The notes beneath the pieces are model-generated. The model made no database searches. It saw only the letters and a program-made list of their open reading frames with translations, and was not told where the DNA came from. Source: Oscillospiraceae bacterium (GTDB lineage: Bacteria > Bacillota > Clostridia > Oscillospirales > Oscillospiraceae). Taken from it: a stretch of 64,000 bases of DNA. A program made the position numbers and the translations under genes. This document shows positions 34,639 to 44,069 of the stretch, one piece after another (the stretch's first letter is position 1; each line of letters starts with the position of its first letter). The stretch spans positions 1 through 64,000 of the forward strand of contig CACYYN010000013.1 in assembly GCA_902778665.1 (NCBI GenBank), in the 5' to 3' direction.

Positions 34639-34902
34639 ATGGAAGCATTAAACACCATTCTGCTGGTTGCGCTGGCAGTGATTGTGGTGATTGTGGTGGT
34701 AAGAATCATCACGGCGCCTCTGAAGCTGATCTTCAAGCTGCTGATCAACACGGCAATCGGATATCTCGTGCTGTTCGGCATCAACTTCATCGGGCAGAAT
34801 TTCGGCTTCAGCCTGGAGATGAACACGGTGAATGCCCTGGTTGTGGGCTTTTTCGGTGTTCCCGGCGTGGCCGCCCTGATCGCCATCAAATTTCTGCTGT
34901 AA
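34639..34902 (+). CDS. BofA-like sporulation family protein
   Basis: 87 residues, two to three hydrophobic helices. The late motif NALVVGFFGVPGVAALI is the BofA hallmark. BofA inhibits the intramembrane protease that activates sigma-K during sporulation in Bacillus; homologues also occur in Clostridia. A GGAAAG ribosome site precedes the ATG. It stands alone, followed by a hairpin. It is the best clue here that the host belongs to a spore-forming lineage. Confidence 0.75.
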   Translation: MEALNTILLVALAVIVVIVVVRIITAPLKLIFKLLINTAIGYLVLFGINFIGQNFGFSLEMNTVNALVVGFFGVPGVAALIAIKFLL

Positions 34903-34919
34903 ACACTTTTGATGAATAC

Positions 34920-34957
34920 AACCGGGCTGTCCCCTATCAGGCAGCCCGGTTATCTTT
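34920..34957 (+). terminator. Terminator after the BofA-like gene
   Basis: 10-bp stem AACCGGGCTG / CAGCCCGGTT (34920-34929 and 34942-34951) followed by ATCTTTC. The T-run is short. Confidence 0.6.
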
Positions 34958-34999
34958 CAGAAGAAGCACATTTTTCATTCCGCCGGAAAGGAGGAGAGC

Positions 35000-36676
35000 A
35001 TGGAGAGAACCTATATTGCGATAGACCTGAAAAGCTTTTACGCATCTGCCGAATGTGCCGACCGGGGCTTTGATCCGCTGAACACCAATCTGGTGGTGGC
35101 TGACCCTTCCCGCACGGAGAAAACCATCTGCCTGGCGGTATCCCCTTCCCTGAAGGCTCAGGGGATTTCCGGACGGGCGAGACTTTTTGAAGTGGTGCAG
35201 CGGGTAAAAGAAGTAAACACCCAGCGGCTGAAAAAAGCAGCCGAACTCGGCGCCCTCATGAAGGGGGAAGACGGACGTTACCGGTTCTCCGGTGCCTCCT
35301 TCTTTGCCTCCGAACTGGAGAAGGATCCGTCCCTGGAGCTGACGTATTATATTGCTCCACCCCGCATGAAGCTTTATGAAGAGCTGAGCACAAAAATTAA
35401 CGCCATCTATGCCCACTACATCAGCCCGGAAGACACCATTATCTATTCCATCGACGAGGTTTTTCTGGATGCTACCGACTATCTGCAGCATTATCAGACC
35501 ACCCCGAGAGATCTGGCCATGCGGATCATACGGGATGTGCTCGAGCAGACCCATATCACCGCCACCGCCGGCATCGGCACCAATCTGTACCTGGCCAAAA
35601 TCGCCATGGATATTGTGGCCAAGCATGTCAAACCGGATAAGGACGGGGTGCGGATTGCGGAGCTGGATGAGATGCGTTACAGAGACATCCTGTGGGCGCA
35701 CCCAAAGCTGACAGACTTCTGGCGGGTAGGCAGAGGGACAAGTGCCAGGCTGGAGGCTCTCGGATTGCACACCATGGGCGACGTCGCCCGGCAGAGCGTG
35801 AAGGACGAATCGGTCCTCTACGACGCATTCGGCGTCAATGCAGAGCTTCTCATAGACCACGCCTGGGGCTGGGAGCCCACAGATATCGCCACCATCAAGG
35901 CCTATCGCCCGGCCTCGGACAGCCTCGGTGCCGGGCAGGTGCTGATGGAGCCCTATGATTTTGAGAAGGCAAGGCTGATCGTCCGGGAGATGACGGAGCT
36001 GCTGGTGCTGGACATTGTAAAGAAGGGACTGGTGACAAAGAAGCTGGAGCTGACCGTCAGTTATGACCGGTCATCCGTCACCCTTGTCTATCAGGGCAGA
36101 ACCGGAAAAGAGAACATTTACAACGTCACGAAAACCGGGAAGCGCTACAAAGGCACCGTCACCACGGATTACTACGGCCGACCCTGCCCGAAGCATGCCC
36201 ACGGCACCGGAAACCTGGACCGGTGGACATCCTCCACCCAGCGTATCATGGAAACCATGATGGAAGTGTATGACCGGATTGTGGATCCGGATCTCACCGT
36301 GCGAAGAATCAACGTGACGGCGCTCAATCTGATAGCGGAAGGAAGCGTCCCGGAGGAGAAGAAGCCGGAACAGATGAATCTCTTTACGGATTACGAGCAA
36401 TTGGAGAGGGAGCAGGCGGCGGAGAAGGCAGCCGACCGGAAGGAGAAAAAGATCCAGAAAACCACGCTGCTTCTGCAGGAAAAGTACGGGAAAAACGCGG
36501 TGCTGAAAGGCATGAACCTGCAGGAGGGTGCAACCACCATTTTGCGAAACGGCCAGATCGGCGGGCATGCCGCCCAGCAGAACACAGAGTTTCACGGCGG
36601 AGTGGCAAAAGCAGCCCTACCTGAAATTGAAGCAGGAGCGACAGAGCAGAAGAACGGAAAGGAGGAGCGGATATGA
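35000..36676 (+). CDS. Y-family DNA polymerase (UmuC/UvrX-type)
   Basis: 558 residues. The catalytic acids are in place: Asp9 in YIAIDLKSFYAS and Asp152-Glu153 in YSIDEVFLDATDY. The long form with the C-terminal 150-residue extension (charged helical tail, then a Gly/Ala-rich end) is the UvrX-like group of Bacillota, which makes translesion copies of damaged DNA. The ATG has GGAGGAG 6 bases upstream. The next gene, a YolD-like protein, overlaps it by 4 bases, the usual pairing for this family. Confidence 0.9.
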   Translation: MERTYIAIDLKSFYASAECADRGFDPLNTNLVVADPSRTEKTICLAVSPSLKAQGISGRARLFEVVQRVKEVNTQRLKKAAELGALMKGEDGRYRFSGASFFASELEKDPSLELTYYIAPPRMKLYEELSTKINAIYAHYISPEDTIIYSIDEVFLDATDYLQHYQTTPRDLAMRIIRDVLEQTHITATAGIGTNLYLAKIAMDIVAKHVKPDKDGVRIAELDEMRYRDILWAHPKLTDFWRVGRGTSARLEALGLHTMGDVARQSVKDESVLYDAFGVNAELLIDHAWGWEPTDIATIKAYRPASDSLGAGQVLMEPYDFEKARLIVREMTELLVLDIVKKGLVTKKLELTVSYDRSSVTLVYQGRTGKENIYNVTKTGKRYKGTVTTDYYGRPCPKHAHGTGNLDRWTSSTQRIMETMMEVYDRIVDPDLTVRRINVTALNLIAEGSVPEEKKPEQMNLFTDYEQLEREQAAEKAADRKEKKIQKTTLLLQEKYGKNAVLKGMNLQEGATTILRNGQIGGHAAQQNTEFHGGVAKAALPEIEAGATEQKNGKEERI

Positions 36677-37170
36677 CAGAGGGATTGAAGGAAGGCGAAG
36701 GCAGCGGCCGGGAGCTATATCCGGATATCATCGACCTACCCCACTGGCAGTCACCCACCCGCCCCCATATGAGCCTATATAAACGGGCAGCCCAGTTTGC
36801 CCCCTTTGACGCTCTCGCCGGCTACACCGACATGGTGAAGGAGGACCGGCGAACCACCGAGGAGCGAAGAGTGCTGGATGCGGACGAAAAAGAGAGTCTC
36901 AACCGGAAGCTGAACGGAATAGCGGAGGTGATAGCCCGGGGTGAGCACCCGACGGTTACCTTCACCGTGTTTCAGCCGGACAGATATAAACATGGCGGAA
37001 GCTACGTCACCATCACCGACCGGGTAAAAAAGATTGACACCGTCAAAAAAATTGTTATACTGATGAGCACGGAAGGCTATGGCAGGGTTAACCGAACCAT
37101 CAGCATTTCTGCCATCTCCGCCATACAGGGGGATGTGGCAGACCGAATAGACGAGCAGCAGTACCTGTAA
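36673..37170 (+). CDS. YolD-like protein
   Basis: 165 residues. The early motif RPHMSLYKRAAQFAPFDALAGY near residues 37-58 and the basic helix with ERRVLDADEK identify a YolD-type protein, which accompanies Y-family polymerases in Bacillota and plasmids. YolD proteins are thought to be regulatory subunits of the polymerase (known from the family, not shown here). Translationally coupled to the polymerase gene. Confidence 0.85.
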   Translation: MTEGLKEGEGSGRELYPDIIDLPHWQSPTRPHMSLYKRAAQFAPFDALAGYTDMVKEDRRTTEERRVLDADEKESLNRKLNGIAEVIARGEHPTVTFTVFQPDRYKHGGSYVTITDRVKKIDTVKKIVILMSTEGYGRVNRTISISAISAIQGDVADRIDEQQYL

Positions 37171-37233
37171 CTGCAACGGGAAAGCATAACAGGCTGCATC
37201 GATAAACACATCAAACAGAGAGAAGGACAGCAC

Positions 37234-40200
37234 ATGAACAATGCCAATGAACTGCCCGCCGCAGAAAGAACCCCACTGATGGACAAGAACATGGGATACC
37301 CCGAACACTTTGACGAGAACGCCTCTTATCGCAATTTCATGCACGTGGTATACCAGGTGAACAACATTGCCTGTCTGCTGAAGCGCAATGGGGACGGCAG
37401 CATCTCGGCTGAGTATGCCACCCCCTCTTTTGTGAAGATGATGGAGTGCGACAGCCAGGAAGAAACCCTTGCGCTCATGGACGGTGAGAACCTGTTTGAA
37501 AACACCTATCCGGACGACCGCCCGATTCTCCGGCATATGCTGGATAACAAGGTGAGCATGGATGGCTCGCAGGATATAACCATCCGGAAGTACTCCGGAA
37601 AGGGGAACCTGATCTGGTGTGCCATTCACTATGCGTTTATCGACGACTATGACGCCCACTATATCTACGCCACCTTTTCAGATGTCACCCGGCTGAAGCG
37701 CTATGAAGAACAGCTGCAGAGTGTTTACACCAGCCTCGGGGAGAGTTTTCATCGAAGTGACGATGAATCTCTGGTTCACGTGCGGGCAAACCTCTCGGCC
37801 AACACGATAGAAGAGGCAACGGGTGCTTCCGATTTTGTGCCTAACTATGAAAAAATGACCTACAAAGAGGCACTGGAGTACAGGGCTTCCTACCTGCCGA
37901 TTGCGGAGGAACGAAAGCTGTTTCTGGAAACCTTCTGTATAGACGCCCTGACAAAGGCCTATATGGACGGCGTGGTGTCGGTGAGCAGGGTGCTCTACTC
38001 CCGCCTGCCAAACAACTCTGTCTTTTACATCAAAATCACGGCGAATGTGACCAGGCATCCGCTGAGCGGCGATCTGATTGCGTTCCTCACGGAGGAATCC
38101 AACAACCCGGAAAAGCTGGCCTCCACCATTAACGGGAAGATTCTGGCCAAGCAGTTCGACCTGGTGGCCTATATTGCCCGTGATATCTATGACGTGGCCA
38201 TCGGCGACGCCAGCATGATCAAACACGGCAACATCTTCCCAAAGGTGAAGCACGGCTCTTACCGGGAGTATCTGGAGACACAGATTATCCCCGCCCTGCC
38301 GAAGGACGAGGCCTACCGGCAGAGAATCCGGGAGGCGATGGACCTGAAAACCGTGTTTGAGATGTTCAAGGTCAGGGAGCCCTATTCTGTTGACATAGAA
38401 GTGGACATGGAAGACGGGCACTTCTACAAGCGCTTTGACTTCTATTCCGTGGATCCCGAGTCAGAATACTGCATTGTGCTGAAGACAGACACGACGGAAG
38501 TGCGCCTGGAGCAGCTGGAGCAGGAGGCGCGAAACCGGGAGCTGGAATACAGCAGACAGGAGCTGGCCGACACCGACGGCATCATGGCCGACGCAGGCTT
38601 CGGCATGTGGCACATGACCCTGGAGGAAGGGAAACACTCCCGCCTGCGGGCAAACGCCAAGATGAAGGAGCTGCTGGGCATCGCCGGGAAGGACCTGAGC
38701 GAGGAGGAGATCTACGACGCATGGTATTCTCGTGTGCCGGAGTCGGAAAGACCGGCCGTGATGAAACGGATAGAAGAGATGCTCTCGGGCAAGCTGTCTG
38801 AATGCATCAATCTCTGGATTCATCCGGACGGGCATGAGATGTACACCCGCTTCGGCGGCACGGTGGTTGCCGATGAAAACGGCAGACAGTCACTGCGGGG
38901 TTATTACAGCGATGTGACGGAATCTGTCCGGGAGGACCGGGCACAGAGAGACGCTCTTGCCAGCGCCCTCATTGCTGCAGAGCATGCCAACAAGGCAAAA
39001 ACCACGTTTCTCAACAACATGTCCCACGATATCCGGACGCCGATGAACGCCATCGTCGGCTTTACGGCACTGGCAAGCTCCCATATCGACCAGAAGGAGC
39101 TGGTGCAGGATTATCTGAACAAAATCACCGTTTCCAGCCAGCATCTGCTCTCTCTCATCAACGACGTGCTGGATATGAGCAGAATTGAAAGCGGGAAGAT
39201 GACGCTGGAAGAGACAGAGGTGCACCTGCCCGACGTGATCCATGACCTTAGAACGATTATTCACGCAAACGTTACCGCCAAACAGCTGAATCTCAACATC
39301 GAGACGCAGGATGTGACGCATGAGGACATCGTGATCGACAAGCTGAGAATGAACCAGATATTTCTGAACATTCTCTCCAACTCCATCAAGTTCACCCCTA
39401 ACGGAGGGACTATCAGCTTTCTGGTGGCGGAAAAGAAATCGCCCATACCCGAGCACGCCGTGTTTGAATTCAGAATCCGTGACACGGGCATCGGCATGAG
39501 CCGGGAATTCCAGAAAACGATTTTCGAAGCCTTCACGAGAGAGAAAACCAGCACCGTCAGCGGCATACAGGGCACCGGGCTGGGCATGGCAATCACAAAG
39601 AGCATTGTGGACATGATGGGAGGGACCATTGCCTTAAACAGCGAGGAGGGCGTGGGCACCGAATTCATCGTCACCCTCCCCTGCCGGCTGCAGAGCACCG
39701 CAACCCGGCAGGAGGCGATTCCTGAGCTGCAGGATCTGCGGGCACTGGTGGTGGATGACGACACCGACTCCTGCCTCTCCGTCAGCTCCATGCTCCGCTC
39801 TATCGGCATGAAGCCCGACTGGGCCAGTTCCGCCAAAGAAGCTGTGATCCGAACCCGGGAGGCCGCCAACCAGGGCGATGCCTTCAGCATCTACATCATC
39901 GACTGGCAGATGCCTGATATGAACGGTGTTGAGCTTACACGACAGATCAGAAGCACCGTGGGAGATCGCGTGCCCATCATCATTCTCACTGCCTATGACT
40001 GGGGAGACATCGAGGAGGAGGCAAAAAAGGCCGGTGTCAGCTCCTTCTGTTCCAAGCCCATCTTTATGTCTGAGCTGCGCAGGGTTCTCTCCGAGCCCTT
40101 CCATATTGCCGCCGATGAAACCGAGCCGGAGACGGAGACGGAAGGGGTGAGCTTTACGGGCAGGAAGATCCTTTTGGCAGAGGACAATGAGATGAACCAG

Positions 40201-40536
40201 ATGATCGCCCAGGCAATTCTGACAGAGTCGGGGCTGGAGGTGGAGATTGCCAACAACGGCGAGGAAGCCGTGAGCATGATGATGACAGCCCCAGCCGGAA
40301 CGTACGACATTATCCTGATGGATATTCAGATGCCCCTGATGGACGGCTATGAGGCAGCCCGGCTGATCCGTGCCTTTGATGACCCGGCCAAGGCGAACAT
40401 TCCCATCGTTGCCGTAACGGCCAATGCCTTTGAAGAGGACCGGAAGCTTGCCTTAGAGGCCGGCATGAACGGCCACCTGGCAAAGCCCTACGACATCCCC
40501 AAGATGATGGAGACACTCAAGCAGCTTCTGGCATAA
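37234..40536 (+). CDS. Hybrid sensor histidine kinase with two receiver domains
   Basis: 1100 residues. PAS-like sensor segments fill residues 20-580. The kinase core begins with the H-box NNMSHDIRTPMNA with the phosphorylated His at 598, then the ATPase part (DTGIGMSREFQ, GTGLGMAI). Two receivers follow, with acceptor Asp890 (YIIDWQMPD) and Asp1030 (ILMDIQMPL). There is no transmembrane segment in the part I can read, so the sensor is probably cytoplasmic. No output domain is present, so phosphate is presumably passed to a response regulator elsewhere. It ends at a strong terminator. Confidence 0.85.
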   Translation: MNNANELPAAERTPLMDKNMGYPEHFDENASYRNFMHVVYQVNNIACLLKRNGDGSISAEYATPSFVKMMECDSQEETLALMDGENLFENTYPDDRPILRHMLDNKVSMDGSQDITIRKYSGKGNLIWCAIHYAFIDDYDAHYIYATFSDVTRLKRYEEQLQSVYTSLGESFHRSDDESLVHVRANLSANTIEEATGASDFVPNYEKMTYKEALEYRASYLPIAEERKLFLETFCIDALTKAYMDGVVSVSRVLYSRLPNNSVFYIKITANVTRHPLSGDLIAFLTEESNNPEKLASTINGKILAKQFDLVAYIARDIYDVAIGDASMIKHGNIFPKVKHGSYREYLETQIIPALPKDEAYRQRIREAMDLKTVFEMFKVREPYSVDIEVDMEDGHFYKRFDFYSVDPESEYCIVLKTDTTEVRLEQLEQEARNRELEYSRQELADTDGIMADAGFGMWHMTLEEGKHSRLRANAKMKELLGIAGKDLSEEEIYDAWYSRVPESERPAVMKRIEEMLSGKLSECINLWIHPDGHEMYTRFGGTVVADENGRQSLRGYYSDVTESVREDRAQRDALASALIAAEHANKAKTTFLNNMSHDIRTPMNAIVGFTALASSHIDQKELVQDYLNKITVSSQHLLSLINDVLDMSRIESGKMTLEETEVHLPDVIHDLRTIIHANVTAKQLNLNIETQDVTHEDIVIDKLRMNQIFLNILSNSIKFTPNGGTISFLVAEKKSPIPEHAVFEFRIRDTGIGMSREFQKTIFEAFTREKTSTVSGIQGTGLGMAITKSIVDMMGGTIALNSEEGVGTEFIVTLPCRLQSTATRQEAIPELQDLRALVVDDDTDSCLSVSSMLRSIGMKPDWASSAKEAVIRTREAANQGDAFSIYIIDWQMPDMNGVELTRQIRSTVGDRVPIIILTAYDWGDIEEEAKKAGVSSFCSKPIFMSELRRVLSEPFHIAADETEPETETEGVSFTGRKILLAEDNEMNQMIAQAILTESGLEVEIANNGEEAVSMMMTAPAGTYDIILMDIQMPLMDGYEAARLIRAFDDPAKANIPIVAVTANAFEEDRKLALEAGMNGHLAKPYDIPKMMETLKQLLA

Positions 40537-40595
40537 ATTCAGCTCGCCACGCTGAACAGGTCCGATTAGGATCAAATTTACATAATGCAGATAAC

Positions 40596-40638
40596 AGAAT
40601 TGCGTAGACGTATTATTGTCTACGCAATTCTTGTTTTT
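40596..40638 (+). terminator. Terminator of the hybrid kinase gene
   Basis: 14-bp perfect stem AGAATTGCGTAGAC / GTCTACGCAATTCT (40596-40609 and 40618-40631) with TGTTTTT behind it. Confidence 0.9.
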
Positions 40639-40686
40639 CTCTTCAACAGTTTTGTTGCTTCTGCGCCGGGATGTGAGGAGAGACAA

Positions 40687-41445
40687 TCAAACAATGGTGT
40701 CGCCGTTCTCGAGGACTTTGCCGTCCCAGAAGATGTTGTTGTTTTTCCCGTTGACATAGACGGAGTTGCTCTCACAGTCGTGGATGGAGCAGTAAGAGAA
40801 GGAAGTGTTCTCGCAGTTGATGAGCTGGGCCCCCATGATGCTGCATTCATAGATCTCAGTGTAGTTGACGGCCATGTTGGCACAGTCTCTGGCTAAGATG
40901 CCGATGATGCCGCAGCCGAACAAACCGCATTTTTCCACATTGACCTGGGCGCACTTCTCAAAGTTCAGCACGCCGCCGATGCAGGAGCCGGGAGCTTCCT
41001 TCAGGTGGCCGGCCGTGAAACCGGAGAGTATGAGATCTTCACAGTTGCGGAAGGAGATGACATCGGCATAGCGGGGCGTGGCCTGGATGAGGGTTTTGTC
41101 CTGTCCCTGACCGATAATCTGCAGGTTCTTCACATCCATGATGACAAGCTCGGGGCCGTCAAACTGTTCCTCCCATCCGTAGAAGGAGCCGGAGGTTTTG
41201 CCGTAATCAGAGGCAGTGGAGAAATCAATGAGATCGGCGTCGATGACGATCTGGGTGTTGTTGCCGATGGCGGCAAGGAACTCATCCGCTGTGGAGACAT
41301 GGACGGTTTTGTACTCCGGCAGATCAGAGCTGATGCTTCTGGGCATGTTTTCGGCTGAGGCGCAGCCGGCAAAGAGGCTGAGCAGAAGCATCAGGCTGAG
41401 GGCGATGGTGATAAGAGATTTTCCGGTGGCAGTTGCTGTTTTCAT
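40687..41445 (-). CDS. Beta-helix lipoprotein
   Basis: 252 residues. A lipobox signal peptide is clear: hydrophobic segment then LFAGCAS, so Cys27 or so is lipidated and the protein is anchored outside the membrane. The body shows repeated short strands with NC/DC-rich turns (NCEDLILSG, KCAQVNVEKCG, NCENTSFSYC), the pattern of a right-handed parallel beta-helix (pectate-lyase-like fold). The catalytic role is unknown; carbohydrate binding is possible. GGAGGT precedes the ATG. Confidence 0.75.
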   Translation of the reverse strand: MKTATATGKSLITIALSLMLLLSLFAGCASAENMPRSISSDLPEYKTVHVSTADEFLAAIGNNTQIVIDADLIDFSTASDYGKTSGSFYGWEEQFDGPELVIMDVKNLQIIGQGQDKTLIQATPRYADVISFRNCEDLILSGFTAGHLKEAPGSCIGGVLNFEKCAQVNVEKCGLFGCGIIGILARDCANMAVNYTEIYECSIMGAQLINCENTSFSYCSIHDCESNSVYVNGKNNNIFWDGKVLENGDTIV

Positions 41446-41576
41446 TTAAAACAGACCTCCTTTTTTTGTTTGCAGGCCCACTGTAGCACGGCGCAGAGGC
41501 GAAAGCCAGTGAAGCGGCACGAAAGGGGAAAATTTGAGCACGAAACAGGAAAACGGTTCCCTCGATCTATGTGCAA

Positions 41577-41632
41577 TGCATATTGCGCGTGAGACAACAG
41601 CAATCCCCGTTTTCAGCCCTCTGTCACGCGCT
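41577..41632. repeat. Hairpin repeat, copy 1 (overlaps histidine kinase 3' end)
   Basis: Inverted arms GCGCGTGAGACA...CTGTCACGCGC. Central part GACAACAG...CTCTGTC is shared with the copy at 46036-46084. The stop codon of the kinase gene lies inside the right arm, so the repeat supplies the end of that gene. Confidence 0.55.
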
Positions 41633-42976
41633 CTGTATGGGGAATGCTTCGAGTGGCTTCTCACTATTTGCAGGAGGGTTTGGGATTTCGGCGGCGAAGG
41701 AGAAGATGCCGTTTTCATATTCCATGGCGGACTCTCCGCCCAGATCCTCCAGAATGCGGTGGATGGCAGGCAGGCCGAAGCCATGCTCGGCCGGAGGAAC
41801 TTTTGTGGTGGGGATGGAGCCGTCTTTCACCGTGACAGGCAGAGAGGAATTGCGGACGGCGAGGAAGAGGCTGTCTTCCAGAATGAGAGAGCACTCCAGT
41901 GTTTTCTCCCCCGTCACCTTTTCGCAGGCCTCGAGGGCATTGTCCAGCAGATTGGTGAGCAGAACCACCAGGGCATCCGACGGAAGATTGAGAGAGGAGA
42001 GGTCGTTGACCCGAAGGAAAATATCAATGCCCTTCTCTTTCGCGAGGCGGTATTTTTCATTCAGAACCACATCCACCACCGGGTGATGGCTGTTGACGGC
42101 AAAAATCCGCCCGGTCTGCCCCTTCTGCAGGCGGGCAAGATAGGCCTTCGCCTCCTCCACATTGCCCTGCTGCAGAAGATCGGAAAGGGTCTGGAGCTGA
42201 TGGTTATATTCATGGGTTGCACTGCGCTGGGAGCGATAGCTCTGCTCGAGAGAACGGATATTCTCCCTCTGCAGCGCCATGCTCTGGTGAAGGAGGGCCA
42301 CTTCCCTCTCAGCCCGGGCACTTCGCTCCATATTGCGGAGCATGATGATCATGGCGGCGTTGGCAGCCACCAGCACCAGGGTGAAGACCACGGTGCCGGC
42401 AGAGAGGTCATCCCGGGTTTTATACCCTTCAAAGGTGGCATAGAGCATAAAAATGCTGACAAGCGGGAACACTGCCATCCGCCACACACTGCTGCCGGGC
42501 GAAGATGACAGTGAAAGACGGTTGCGATGCTGATCCAGCAGAAAGCACAGCAGCAGGAAGAAGCATTTGCCCACGGTGACCACCATGATATAAAGCCATT
42601 TCTTCCACATCAGGGCGGAGACGGACATGCCGAGGGCCAAGGACGCACCGTAGATCATAAGCGTGTCAGCAGCTGTGATCAGCAGATAATAGAGCGTGCC
42701 TATTAAAAGGGTGCCGTACCACTTCCATGAGAAGCAGAGCCATGCCAGCACATAGCAGACGACAAGAGTCAGGACCTTTCTGAGGAGCTTGATGCGGCTC
42801 ACAAACGGGACAGGCAGCGCATTGATGCAGAAGATCAGCACAGCGCCCAGAGCAAAGATCAGAACGGTCTGCTTCCGGTTTCGCCGCGGAGGCATAAATG
42901 CCCGGCAGAAGAAAAAGAGGCTCAGCAGCTCCACTGCAATCCAGAGAAAAGAAAGCACATATTCCATTTCGGTCAC
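41624..42976 (-). CDS. GHKL sensor histidine kinase (AgrC-like)
   Basis: 450 residues. Six to seven hydrophobic helices fill the first 210 residues, then a short coiled coil and the phospho-accepting His in SATHEYNHQLQTL near residue 255. The GHKL ATPase follows with LLTNLLDNALEAC (N-box) and EHGFGLPAIHRILED (G-box). This is the AgrC-type layout that senses peptides in quorum systems. It is encoded 4 bases overlapping the LytTR regulator. The last codons lie in a hairpin repeat. Confidence 0.85.
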   Translation of the reverse strand: MTEMEYVLSFLWIAVELLSLFFFCRAFMPPRRNRKQTVLIFALGAVLIFCINALPVPFVSRIKLLRKVLTLVVCYVLAWLCFSWKWYGTLLIGTLYYLLITAADTLMIYGASLALGMSVSALMWKKWLYIMVVTVGKCFFLLLCFLLDQHRNRLSLSSSPGSSVWRMAVFPLVSIFMLYATFEGYKTRDDLSAGTVVFTLVLVAANAAMIIMLRNMERSARAEREVALLHQSMALQRENIRSLEQSYRSQRSATHEYNHQLQTLSDLLQQGNVEEAKAYLARLQKGQTGRIFAVNSHHPVVDVVLNEKYRLAKEKGIDIFLRVNDLSSLNLPSDALVVLLTNLLDNALEACEKVTGEKTLECSLILEDSLFLAVRNSSLPVTVKDGSIPTTKVPPAEHGFGLPAIHRILEDLGGESAMEYENGIFSFAAEIPNPPANSEKPLEAFPIQSA

Positions 42977-43680
42977 ATCCCTTTGAAGAGCAGATAGCGG
43001 CGTTTGAGAGAAGCATAGTTCTTCTCGCTGACGGAGAGGGCTTCACCGTCAGTGAGCAGAGCCTCCCGGCATGTGAGCTTTTTGAGATGGGCCATGTTGA
43101 CGAGAAAGCTCTTCTGGATGCGAAGAAAGCCCCTTGGCGTGAGCTCCGCCTCCGCTTTGGAAAGGCTGGAGTAGACGCTGTATTGCCTGTCTTTCAGGTG
43201 GTAAATGAGGGTGTGGCCGACGGATTCCACATAGAGCAGATCCTGCAGGTCAATCTCCACAATCTCCCCCTCACAGGATAGTTTGAGCTTGGGGCTCTCG
43301 GTGCGAAGGCAGGCGACAGCCTGGGTGAGGAAGGGGGCAAACTTCCGGTCTATCTCGCTTTTGAGCAGATAACGGAATGCCCTGACCTCATAGCCCTCCG
43401 GGGCATACTCCACATAGTTGGTGATAAAGATGAGGACGGCATCTTTCCGGACGGCTCGCAGTCTGCGGGCAACGTCCAGACCGTTATAGGGTTTGGAGAC
43501 ATAGTCGATATCGAGAAGGGCGATGTCACAGGAGGCAAAGGTCTCGCTGCCGATCTCTTCGGCATCGGAGAAGGCAGAGACTGCAGCCGGGATGCCGTGG
43601 ACGGAAAAATACTGCTCTGACAGATTCTTCAGACGGGCTGCGAAGGAAGAATCGTCATCGCAGATGAGAATGTTAATCAT
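42973..43680 (-). CDS. LytTR response regulator (AgrA/LytT-like)
   Basis: About 235 residues. Receiver domain with acidic pocket ICDDD at the N-terminus and acceptor Asp in IALLDIDY, then a LytTR DNA-binding domain (residues about 140-235, with LLYVESVGHTLIYHL and RIQKSFLVNMAHL). I chose the ATG at 43680, which has GGAGATA upstream; a longer in-frame reading starts in the promoter. Forms a two-component pair with the AgrC-like kinase downstream. Confidence 0.85.
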   Translation of the reverse strand: MINILICDDDSSFAARLKNLSEQYFSVHGIPAAVSAFSDAEEIGSETFASCDIALLDIDYVSKPYNGLDVARRLRAVRKDAVLIFITNYVEYAPEGYEVRAFRYLLKSEIDRKFAPFLTQAVACLRTESPKLKLSCEGEIVEIDLQDLLYVESVGHTLIYHLKDRQYSVYSSLSKAEAELTPRGFLRIQKSFLVNMAHLKKLTCREALLTDGEALSVSEKNYASLKRRYLLFKGM

Positions 43681-43721
43681 GATACATATCTCCGGATTAC
43701 ATGATACTTGAACCGAAGTGG

Positions 43722-43750
43722 ATTGTAGCACAGGAAAGCCGGCCGGACAA
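43722..43750 (-). promoter_or_regulatory. Promoter of the LytTR/kinase pair
   Basis: TTGTCC (43745-43750), 17-base spacer, TACAAT (43722-43727). Confidence 0.65.
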
Positions 43751-43840
43751 GATTGAATTTTGGCACAGTCTCAGGAGACGATGCCGTGGCCTCTGGATGA
43801 TGTTCATCCGTTAAAGGGAAAAATATTTTATCAAAGGGGC

Positions 43841-43869
43841 TTGAAAAAAAGAAAACAACCTGCTATAAT
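43841..43869 (+). promoter_or_regulatory. Promoter of ribU
   Basis: TTGAAA (43841-43846), 17-base spacer, TATAAT (43864-43869), directly before the FMN riboswitch. Confidence 0.85.
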
Positions 43870-43875
43870 CACAGC

Positions 43876-43990
43876 ATCTTCAGGGCAGGGTGTAATTCCC
43901 GACCGGCGGTAAAGTCCGCGAGCCGAAAGGCATGATCCGGTGTGATTCCGGGACCGACAGTAAAGTCTGGATGGAAGAAGAGGAAGCTTT
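43876..43990 (+). ncRNA. FMN riboswitch (RFN element)
   Basis: The RFN core is intact: AGGGCAGGGTG, GACCGGCGGT, AGTCCGCGAGCC, CCGGTGTGATTCCGG and GACCGACAGT, AGTCTGGATGG in the right order. It binds flavin mononucleotide. The 5' stretch GCATCTTCAGG (43874-43884) can pair with the left arm of the terminator, which gives the antiterminator. With FMN bound, the terminator forms and ribU is off. Confidence 0.95.
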
Positions 43991-44021
43991 CCCCCACAAT
44001 TCCAAACGCTGTACCTGATGG

Positions 44022-44049
44022 CCTGAAGAGATGCTCTTCAGGATTTTTT
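44022..44049 (+). terminator. Riboswitch-controlled terminator
   Basis: 9-bp stem CCTGAAGAG / CTCTTCAGG (44022-44030 and 44034-44042) followed by ATTTTTT. It is the expression platform of the FMN riboswitch. Confidence 0.9.
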
Positions 44050-44069
44050 ATTTTTCAGGAGGAAGCAAA

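Noticed and set aside
41534..42508. Plus-strand ORF of 324 codons opposite the AgrC-like kinase
   Set aside because: Codon use and translation are those of an antisense frame; the kinase motifs on the minus strand are clear.
44031..44069. Start of ribU at 44031
   Set aside because: This would translate the riboswitch terminator; the ATG at 44070 has AGGAGG.
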